From assembly GCA_964371945.1 (NCBI GenBank), contig CAYJPA010000045.1, positions 1 through 47,094 on the forward strand: 47,094 bases of DNA. The letters run 5' to 3'. Origin of the DNA: CAYJPA01 sp964371945 (GTDB taxonomy: Bacteria > Chloroflexota > Chloroflexia > Thermomicrobiales > UBA6265). Positions 41,418 to 47,094 of this stretch are shown in pieces; within the stretch, counting starts at the first letter, position 1, and every line of letters begins with the position of its first letter. Made by a program: the position numbers and the translations under genes. The notes under the pieces are model-generated. The model saw only the letters and a list, made by a program, of their open reading frames with translations. It made no database searches and was not told where the DNA came from.

Positions 41418-42197
41418 ATGATTGTGGATGCAGACGTGCACATCTCTCCCACACCGCAGCGCGGCAGCATCGGCACCGACGAGCTGCTTCGACGGATGGA
41501 CCGCGCCGGGGTCGACCAGGCGGTCGCCTGGTTGCAGCCGCCATATGAGCGTGGTGGACTGGAAGACGGGAACGCCTACGTCGCCCAGGCGGTGCGAGAT
41601 CATCCAGACCGGATCATTGGGTTCGGCTGGACCGACCCCAATCTCGGGCAAGAGCGGGCGAAAGCGGCGATCCAGCGATCGGTCCAGGAGCACGGTTTCG
41701 CTGGGGTGAAGCTCAACGGCGCCCAAAACGACTTCGTGATCGATGATCCGAAAATGTCATTGCCCTTGATCGAGGAGATCGCGAAGGCCGGCGTCGTCTT
41801 GGGGCTGCATATCGGCGGCGACTCCCCTGAGAACACCCATCCCTGGCGGGCGGCCAACATCGCTCGACGTTATCCAGAGCTTCGGATCCTGATCATTCAT
41901 ATAGGAGGAGCCGCGTTTCACGACCTGTCGCGCGCTGCGATCGAAGTCGCGGCGGAGCACCCGAACATGACCTTGATCGGCAGCGCAGTGCGGGCTCAAT
42001 CGATCCTGGCCGCGATTCGAGCGCTGGGGCCGGAGCGCGTTTGCTTTGGCAGCGATACCCCATTCGAACTGATGCATGTCGAGCTCGCCAAGTATCGAGC
42101 CCTGCTCGCGGACGAGTTGACCACGGAGCAGCAAGCACTTGTCATGGGCGGCAACATTTTGCGCGTTCTCGGCAAGTCGCCGGCTCAAACACTTTGA
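41418..42197 (+). CDS. Amidohydrolase-2 family metal-dependent hydrolase
   Basis: 259 aa with GAGGTGA about 6 nt before the ATG. It has the TIM-barrel pattern of COG2159-type decarboxylases/lactonases: DADVHI at 4-9 (metal-binding D.H), GFAGVKLNGAQNDF, VVLGLHIGGDSP, ILIIHIGGAAF with a histidine, and the C-terminal catalytic Asp in VCFGSDTPF. Members hydrolyse lactones or decarboxylate aromatic acids. The substrate is unknown. It is separate from the VWA gene by 150 bp and followed by the hairpin at 42248-42285. Confidence 0.82.
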   Translation: MIVDADVHISPTPQRGSIGTDELLRRMDRAGVDQAVAWLQPPYERGGLEDGNAYVAQAVRDHPDRIIGFGWTDPNLGQERAKAAIQRSVQEHGFAGVKLNGAQNDFVIDDPKMSLPLIEEIAKAGVVLGLHIGGDSPENTHPWRAANIARRYPELRILIIHIGGAAFHDLSRAAIEVAAEHPNMTLIGSAVRAQSILAAIRALGPERVCFGSDTPFELMHVELAKYRALLADELTTEQQALVMGGNILRVLGKSPAQTL

Positions 42198-42247
42198 CCT
42201 TGATGGTCAACTGCTACATTTCAAGTCAAGAGTCGTAATTCAGATGA

Positions 42248-42285
42248 ATGACCGGCATGTCAGCGTTGACGAACATGCCGGTCAT
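42248..42285. terminator. Bidirectional terminator between convergent genes
   Basis: Perfect 13-bp stem ATGACCGGCATGT/ACATGCCGGTCAT with a 12-nt loop. It lies between the amidohydrolase stop (42197, plus) and the holin-like gene stop (42295, minus). No long T-tract follows. Confidence 0.65.
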
Positions 42286-42294
42286 GTAGAGCAA

Positions 42295-42558
42295 TCACCG
42301 GACCGTGCGAGTTCCGAGTTTAGTTGCCTGAGAATAGAGGCCAGCGGCCGCGAGACCGGCGATGATGCCTCTGATCAGCCAACCTGCAATCGCCCTTGAA
42401 TTCGCCGGCCCTGGGGCCAGTTCACTCAGTGCGATCACCGCGGTTGCGGCCAAGATTGCCGCCAATCCCGCGAAGCGGGCCGGGAGCCCGGCGCGCTTTG
42501 CGACTTCGACGATGCCTGGGACCAGTGCGATTACCACCGCTTCCGTTACAGGTTCCAT
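42295..42558 (-). CDS. Small holin-like membrane protein
   Basis: 87 aa from ATG 42558, which has GAGGAG 4 nt upstream; an ATG at 42570 overlaps the amidase stop as TAATG and would add four residues. The chain has about three hydrophobic segments: EAVVIALVPGIVEVAKRA, FAGLAAILAATAVIALSEL and AIAGWLIRGIIAGLAAAGL, with charged ends, and a basic C-terminus. The size, topology and position directly after an amidase gene are like phage holin / lysis cassettes. No sequence motif proves the function. The pair is transcribed together. Confidence 0.6.
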   Translation of the reverse strand: MEPVTEAVVIALVPGIVEVAKRAGLPARFAGLAAILAATAVIALSELAPGPANSRAIAGWLIRGIIAGLAAAGLYSQATKLGTRTVR

Positions 42559-42569
42559 TCGACTCCTCA

Positions 42570-43571
42570 TTACTCGATCCAGCGCCAGGCGATGTGCCGG
42601 TCAGCGCGAAAAAGCGTCCAGCGACCGTCGAAGGTCACGATGTCGTATGCCTGGTCGCCGTCGGCGCGCAGTACCCACCAGTGCAGCGCGCGCGGGAGCT
42701 GCTTCGCGATGCGGCCTTCGGACGCGCAGCGAGCGACCCAGGCATTGCTGATCACCCCTGCCGGATCGAACAGGAAGCGTTCTTCGCTGCCGGTTTCGTT
42801 ATGTCTGATGAGAGCGCCGAAGCGGCTTTTCAGTGTTTTGAGGTCGTAACCGGCCGGCCAGAGAGCGTGGTCGAGCGAAATCGGAATGTTTTGCGGACAC
42901 GGCGTTGAGTCGTCCTGCGCCGTCTGACCCGCTTTCAGGATTTGGCGGATGCGCGCCTGGATCTCATCGATCCGGTTGATGACCGGAGCATGGGGACAAC
43001 TCTTGGTCGCGAATTCGAAATGCAGCAGATGGGTGACGATCCCGTGGGCTGGGTTGAGTGGAAAACGATCCCACGGAACATGCGCCTGATCGAACCAGTA
43101 GGCGCTCAACGCGCAGATGCTTTCGAATTGTTTTGCCGAGACCGGAGTTGAGGTGTTGCCGCCATCGCTCCGCTCGATGCTGACCAGATCCCGGTTGATC
43201 GCGGAAACCCCGAGCGTTCGCACAAAGAGCGGGCCGTCGCCTTCGAGACCGTCGCTGCCGCCGTTCGCCCAACCGGACCGGTTCGGGCTGATCCCGGTTG
43301 CGGCGCGGCCAAGCGGATCGTTCCAGCGAAGAACGACACCGTCCCATTGCGTCCCGTCGGTCGAACCGCCGATGCCGTAGTCGGTGAGACCGGTGCTGGC
43401 GGCGCCCCGGCGAAACCAGCCGTCGGTTCCCCACAGGCTCCCGACCATCGAGTGCTGGCAAACACCGACCGGGCGCCTCGGGCCCAGGTCATCCCAGGCA
43501 CGGTTTTGGGAATCGGGAATCAATCGATCGATGAACGGTGGATGGTGGGCATTCCCAAATGTGATGGTCAC
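42570..43571 (-). CDS. N-acetylmuramoyl-L-alanine amidase-like protein (endolysin type)
   Basis: 333 aa from GTG 43571, with AAAGG about 8 nt upstream. The central region reads like an Amidase_2 / PGRP fold: VCQHSMVGSLWG with H40, later RDLVSIERSDGG with an acidic residue, then THLLHFEFATKSCPHAP with the H and Cys expected as the other zinc ligands. The part before about 35 and the C-terminal 110 residues (ending in VTFDGRWTLFRADRHIAWRWIE) would be a wall- or carbohydrate-binding domain; the aromatic-rich repeats suggest this. There is no signal peptide, as in holin-dependent endolysins. Such proteins cut the peptidoglycan amide bond. No other phage genes are next to it. Confidence 0.65.
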   Translation of the reverse strand: MTITFGNAHHPPFIDRLIPDSQNRAWDDLGPRRPVGVCQHSMVGSLWGTDGWFRRGAASTGLTDYGIGGSTDGTQWDGVVLRWNDPLGRAATGISPNRSGWANGGSDGLEGDGPLFVRTLGVSAINRDLVSIERSDGGNTSTPVSAKQFESICALSAYWFDQAHVPWDRFPLNPAHGIVTHLLHFEFATKSCPHAPVINRIDEIQARIRQILKAGQTAQDDSTPCPQNIPISLDHALWPAGYDLKTLKSRFGALIRHNETGSEERFLFDPAGVISNAWVARCASEGRIAKQLPRALHWWVLRADGDQAYDIVTFDGRWTLFRADRHIAWRWIE

Positions 43572-43605
43572 GTGTTATGCCTTTCGATTCGCGGATTCAC
43601 TCTTT

Positions 43606-43664
43606 TTGACAGGTGATTCGTCGAAAACCCTTGTGATTGACAGGAATCACCCGGCCGCTAAACT
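43606..43664 (+). promoter_or_regulatory. Promoter region of the Cys-rich protein gene
   Basis: TTGACA at 43637-43642, 16 bp, TAAACT at 43659-43664. A second TTGACA lies at 43606-43611. The inverted repeat GGTGATTC (43612-43619)/GAATCACC (43644-43651) spans the promoter and suggests an operator. The leader to the TTG start at 43819 is about 150 nt. Confidence 0.5.
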
Positions 43665-43818
43665 TGAAGAGATTCGTGTTGATCGGCGTCTTGCCTATCA
43701 CCGACCGCAGGTCTCCCCGACGTGAGATTGCGCAGCGTCATGGATGTGCGACGCGTTCGCTTCGGGATCGGTTTTCCGGCGTCTTTCAGGGCGTTTGGAG
43801 GACCAAGGAGGAATCGTC

Positions 43819-44559
43819 TTGGACGGTCAACGGTTCGACGAGTTAGCAAAGGCATTTGCGGGGGGGATAACCCGCCGAAGAACGCTGAAAGTTCTTGCGA
43901 GCGGCGTAGCAGGCGTAATTGCCGTGACGCGTCGCGGAGACGCGGAGGCGGCACTGTGTCGAACCGCGGGACAGATATGCCGCAAACCGGGCGATTGCTG
44001 CTCCAATTTTTGCGGGCCGAACGACAGGACCGGGCGTAGGAAGTGCGATATCTGTCCAAACAACGGTCTCGTGTGTGGTCAAACGTGTTGTTACGGGGAT
44101 GTGACTTGCCTGAACGGAGCGTGTTGTTCGAATCCTTGCGGCGAGGGATCGGAAGCCGTTTGTTGCGCGACCGATCAGTCCTGCATTTCGACCTTCGTCG
44201 ATCAGCAGGTCGGGTTCGAGTATTCGTGTTGCGCGCCTGAGCTTGCCTGCAATGACTTCACGCAATGTTGCTCCGCCGGCGCCGCGTGCATCCAGGGTGG
44301 ATGCTGCGCGCCCGAGAACATCTGCAATGGCGAGACCTGTTGCACGGGCGGCACCACCTGTACGACGTCCGGCTGTTGTGAGACGCCGTGCGAGTCCGGC
44401 GGCAGATTCTTTTGTTGTGGAGAGGTCGGACTGTGCAACGTGGACGGCTGCATCGTGTGCGAAACCGATGATGACTGTGTGCTCCCCGGAGATGATCTGG
44501 AGTTTCCGAACTGCTGCAACAACGGCATTTGCGTCCCGAACAACGCATGCGGCGGATAG
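43819..44559 (+). CDS. Tat-exported protein extremely rich in cysteine
   Basis: 246 aa from TTG 43819, which has GGAGG 7 nt upstream; earlier in-frame codons precede the promoter-proximal leader without a ribosome site. The Tat signal is ITRRRTLKVLASGVAGVIAV followed by a cleavage site near AEA. The mature part, about 200 aa, has about 42 cysteines, many as CC pairs, in small units such as CCAPE, CCSAG and CCTGG. This knottin-like / granulin-like spacing suggests up to 20 disulphides and high stability. Export through Tat as a folded, oxidised protein would be needed. It is not a metallothionein (no CXC clusters with Lys). The function is unknown. Confidence 0.75.
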   Translation: MDGQRFDELAKAFAGGITRRRTLKVLASGVAGVIAVTRRGDAEAALCRTAGQICRKPGDCCSNFCGPNDRTGRRKCDICPNNGLVCGQTCCYGDVTCLNGACCSNPCGEGSEAVCCATDQSCISTFVDQQVGFEYSCCAPELACNDFTQCCSAGAACIQGGCCAPENICNGETCCTGGTTCTTSGCCETPCESGGRFFCCGEVGLCNVDGCIVCETDDDCVLPGDDLEFPNCCNNGICVPNNACGG

Positions 44560-44882
44560 ACTCCCAGCACTGTGCCCGGCAGACATAAACGTATGAGACA
44601 GTGGTCGAGTTTTCGGGCCGATTTTGGATTGTGACGCGCGGGCCGGCAGTTGTGCCGGCGCGCGCCCGTTACGGATACTCTCCGGGTGGGCAATAGATCT
44701 CCTTCTGCTCCAATCTGATCTTGCGTGCCGGCAACCGGGCATTCCGTTGCCGTTCCGTGACGAGGATGCGCATGGCCCTTTGAGACCGAACGCTGGCAGC
44801 AAATCCCGCGGGCGCCGAATCCGCCATTGCGAGAAACTGACGGCGAACGGCGTTCGATCCACCCGTGAAGAGGAAGACTCCG
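44560..44882. other. Intergenic region with a hairpin, no confident gene
   Basis: A stem GCCGGCA-GTTG-TGCCGGC lies at 44642-44659 without a T-tract. On the minus strand a frame from about 44825 to 44669 would give some 52 aa ending CPPGEYP; it lacks a ribosome site and I do not call it. Confidence 0.3.
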
Positions 44883-46046
44883 ATGGCTGATGCATACGAT
44901 CTCGTGATTCGTGGCGGTACGCTGATCGACCCGGCGCAGGGCATCCACGATCGCCGCGATGTCGCCTTTGCAAACGGAAAAGTCGCCGCGGTCGCTTCCG
45001 AGATCGCGGCCGGGGACGCAGCTCAGATCATCAACGCCGCCGGAAAGCTCGTCGTGCCCGGATTGATCGACGCCCATGTGCACGTCTTCGAAGGCGTTTC
45101 GCACTTCGGCATCGATCCGGATACCACCTGTCTCGCTCACGGCGCGACGACGGTCGTCGACGCCGGATCGGCCGGAGGCGACACGATCGACGGTTTTCGC
45201 AAGTACGTGATCGAAACCAGCGCCACCCGGATTCTTGCCCACGTCAATATCTCGTCGATGGGCATGATCGCGATGGAAGTCGGCGAGCTGGACGACATCA
45301 AGTGGGCCAGCGTGCCCAAGGCGCTCGCCGCGATCGAGCGCCACCGCGATCTCGTGCTCGGCGTCAAGGTCCGTCTGACAAAAAACGCCATTGTTGGTGA
45401 GAACGCGGGCTTGAAGCCGCTCTTCCTCGCGCGAGAGGCGGCCGATGCCGCCGGTCTGCCGATCATGGTTCACCCGCAGGACTCGTGGGCGGAGTCGCTT
45501 GATCAGGTGCTCGAAGTGATGCGCGAAGGCGACATCATGACGCACATGTATCACGGGATGCGGCACGGCATTCTCGACGAGGAGGGAAGAATCCGTCCGA
45601 GCGTGCGAGCGGCCCGCGATCGTGGCGTCATCTTCGATGTCGGGCATGGCGCGGGATCGTTCAGTTGGGATGTCTGCGAACGTGCGCTTGCCCAGGAGCT
45701 CACGCCGACCATGATCTCCTCGGATCTTCATCACTACAACGTGAATGGTCCAGTGTTCAATCTCACCACCACGATCTCGAAGTTTTTGATGTTGGGCATG
45801 TCGCTCGACGATACGCTGACCCGGGTGACCTCGGTGCCCGCGCGCGTGGTGGGCATGGAGGGAAGAATCGGAACGCTTGCACCCGGCGCTGAGGGCGATG
45901 CGGCCGTGCTCGATTTGCAGGAGGGCGTGTACTCGTTCGTGGATTCGCACGGCGTCACCCGCACCGGCAACCTCCGCCTCGTCCCAACCACCGTCGTCAA
46001 GGCCGGAACAGAGTTTCCGGTGGCGCTACCGCACTCTCATGCGTAA
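44883..46046 (+). CDS. Amidohydrolase/deacetylase-family metallohydrolase (dihydroorotase-like)
   Basis: 387 aa from ATG 44883, with GAGGA 9 nt upstream; a GTG at 44865 would add six residues. It has the DHO-like fold: YDLVIRGGTLIDPAQG, metal motif DAHVHVF (about 65-71), probable carboxylated lysine in LGVKVRLTKN, metal histidines in MVHP and DVGHGAG, and the catalytic aspartate in SSDLHHYN. It ends with the typical AEGDAAVLDL and a small beta domain. It resembles the EF_0837/AHA_3915 group of amidohydrolases/deacetylases, whose members act on amides of amino sugars or related compounds. The substrate is unknown. Confidence 0.85.
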   Translation: MADAYDLVIRGGTLIDPAQGIHDRRDVAFANGKVAAVASEIAAGDAAQIINAAGKLVVPGLIDAHVHVFEGVSHFGIDPDTTCLAHGATTVVDAGSAGGDTIDGFRKYVIETSATRILAHVNISSMGMIAMEVGELDDIKWASVPKALAAIERHRDLVLGVKVRLTKNAIVGENAGLKPLFLAREAADAAGLPIMVHPQDSWAESLDQVLEVMREGDIMTHMYHGMRHGILDEEGRIRPSVRAARDRGVIFDVGHGAGSFSWDVCERALAQELTPTMISSDLHHYNVNGPVFNLTTTISKFLMLGMSLDDTLTRVTSVPARVVGMEGRIGTLAPGAEGDAAVLDLQEGVYSFVDSHGVTRTGNLRLVPTTVVKAGTEFPVALPHSHA

Positions 46047-46121
46047 TGGAGTTTGGCGAAGGCCATAGGCGGAGTCGAAGGTTCAGACCGCTAATGCGAC
46101 ACCGTCGGACCTCGAACGAGA

Positions 46122-46148
46122 GATGCTTCGACAAACTCAACATGACGG
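46122..46148 (+). repeat. REP-like sequence, second family
   Basis: A 27-mer starting GATGCTTCGACAAAC and ending CATGACGG. It matches 22 of 27 positions with 6533-6559 in the opposite orientation. It lies in the 173-bp gap before the transposase. Confidence 0.55.
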
Positions 46149-46219
46149 CCGGGGGGAAGGCGCGTTGGGCGGTTCACGAACATCTGTACCAACTTATTCA
46201 GGGTAAGTGGGCATGTGGC

Positions 46220-47094
46220 TCATAGACGGCCAGCGTAGCGTGGGATTTGAGTGAGCCCGAGGTCCGGCGGTGGCCAGCAGATCTGCTCGGGTGGGATGAG
46301 CGGTCCAGAGATCGCGACGCGTCGGGGAGCACGAATGAATTTGAGCAGCCGCCCATCCGCGATGTAGGCGGCGATCGGGTCGTCGTACGTCGCGGCATAG
46401 TGCGGGTAATACTGCACTAACAGCGGCATCGAGACCGCGAAGAGCTCTTCACCGGCACGGCCGGCGATCTCGACCCGGAGCGCCTGCAGAATCTGCGCGA
46501 TGATGAGCACCGCCCAGATCTGGTGATGGATCACGGCCGGTTTGGCTGACCACAACAGATGCACCTTGAGCTCGCGTTTGACCAGTTTGACCGCGAGCTC
46601 GATATCCCAGCGGCGTGCGTACAGCGCACTGAGCGCGAGCGGGCTGAGCAGCTGCGGATCGCGCACATTAGTGAAATAGCTGCGCTCGACCTTGCCGGAG
46701 CGGAAGCGCACGAGTCGCACGAGGTGCTTGGCCCGGTCCGCGCGATAGGCGCCCAACCAGACCAGGCCATCGAAGGTGGTGGCATCCTGGTAGAAGATAT
46801 GCTCCACCCGATGGCTGGTCTTGGCGCGAACCCGCGACACCCACAGGAACCCAGCATCGGTCAGATCATCGAACCACTTGAATCCGAAGTAGCCGAGATC
46901 GGCCAGAATCAATGTGCCGGGACGCAACCCCGCGACCAGATCACGGGCCGCTACCTTCTCGTTTTGACGGGGATGCTCGATCAATTCGATGTGGCGCCAC
47001 AGCTGACGACGCAGATCAAAGACGCCCGCAACCTTGCCGGGCAGCAACGCATCGTCGCCTGCCTGCAGCGTCCGTAGTTGCGGCAGCGACCGCG
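46220..47094 (-). mobile_element. IS4-type transposase, 5' end cut by the window
   Basis: The frame is open to the window edge; the readable part is about 291 aa, C-terminal. The DDE features of the IS4 group are visible: the second catalytic Asp in LILADLGYFGFKWFDDL and the Glu in YARRWDIELAVKLVKREL, which fits the YREK motif (Y-2-R-3-E-6-K). The first Asp should be in GVFDLRRQLW or just upstream. The protein ends IPRYAGRL. No terminal inverted repeat can be identified with confidence in 46150-46219. The real start lies outside the window, so this is a partial gene of an insertion sequence bordering the region. Confidence 0.85.

Noticed and set aside
44669..44824. Minus-strand small gene of about 52 codons ending CPPGEYP
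   Set aside because: No ribosome site, no family, and it lies in a region where antisense frames are common.
44202..45950. Minus-strand open frame of 582 codons across the Cys-rich and amidohydrolase genes
   Set aside because: It is antisense to two well-supported genes with clear motifs; long stop-free antisense frames are expected in GC-rich codon usage, and the translation has no domain.
1..47094. CRISPR arrays, tRNA or rRNA genes
   Set aside because: No regularly spaced repeats of that type and no cloverleaf with a T-loop or rRNA signature was found on reading both strands; small ones could still be missed by eye.

Overview
The window looks like chromosome of a GC-rich, free-living heterotroph, most plausibly a Chloroflexota of the Thermomicrobia type. 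This is inference: no rRNA or marker gene is present. Supporting signs are frequent GTG/TTG starts behind good Shine-Dalgarno sites, Tat signals on secreted proteins, secreted proteins ending in PVAN-like tails, two F420-dependent (LLM) oxidoreductases, and dispersed palindromic repeats. I saw no tRNA, rRNA, CRISPR array or replication origin.

Left part (1-5.4 kb): the end of an IS21-type element, a three-repeat SH3b secreted protein, a frameshifted member of a secreted family that recurs at 28-31 kb, a small Tat-exported protein behind a possibly structured leader, and a membrane-bound HD-GYP c-di-GMP phosphodiesterase. At 5.4-16.1 kb lies a catabolic region that reads as uptake and breakdown of a sugar acid or related hydroxy acid: a 6PGDH-like reductase, two enolase-superfamily dehydratases, a D-2-hydroxyacid dehydrogenase, a peptide/sugar-type ABC importer (binding protein plus two permeases, no ATPases here) and an HpcH/HpaI aldolase.

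Middle (16.1-35.7 kb): three paired palindromic repeats (one at 6.4 kb, two at 16.1-16.5 kb), a PadR-controlled ABC export/FtsX pair, an M23 peptidase with HYR domains, a MerR regulator with a classic promoter palindrome next to an F420 enzyme, a Gfo/Idh/MocA-aldo/keto reductase fusion, an MMPL transporter, two intact paralogues of the frameshifted secreted protein, a DUF4388 protein, then a DAO oxidoreductase, a HxpB-like phosphatase and a small membrane protein.

Right part (35.7-47.1 kb): an AT-richer island of about 2 kb with a nonsense-broken MNT nucleotidyltransferase, a Clp-class (SDH_sah) serine protease with a C-terminal zinc ribbon, and a small partner gene with a probable -1 frameshift at a T6 run. 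Then come a CoA-transferase, a MerR-VWA gene pair, an amidohydrolase, a holin/amidase-like lysis pair without other phage genes, a Tat-exported protein with about 42 cysteines, a dihydroorotase-like metallohydrolase, and an IS4-type transposase cut by the window edge. The window is bounded by mobile elements on both sides.
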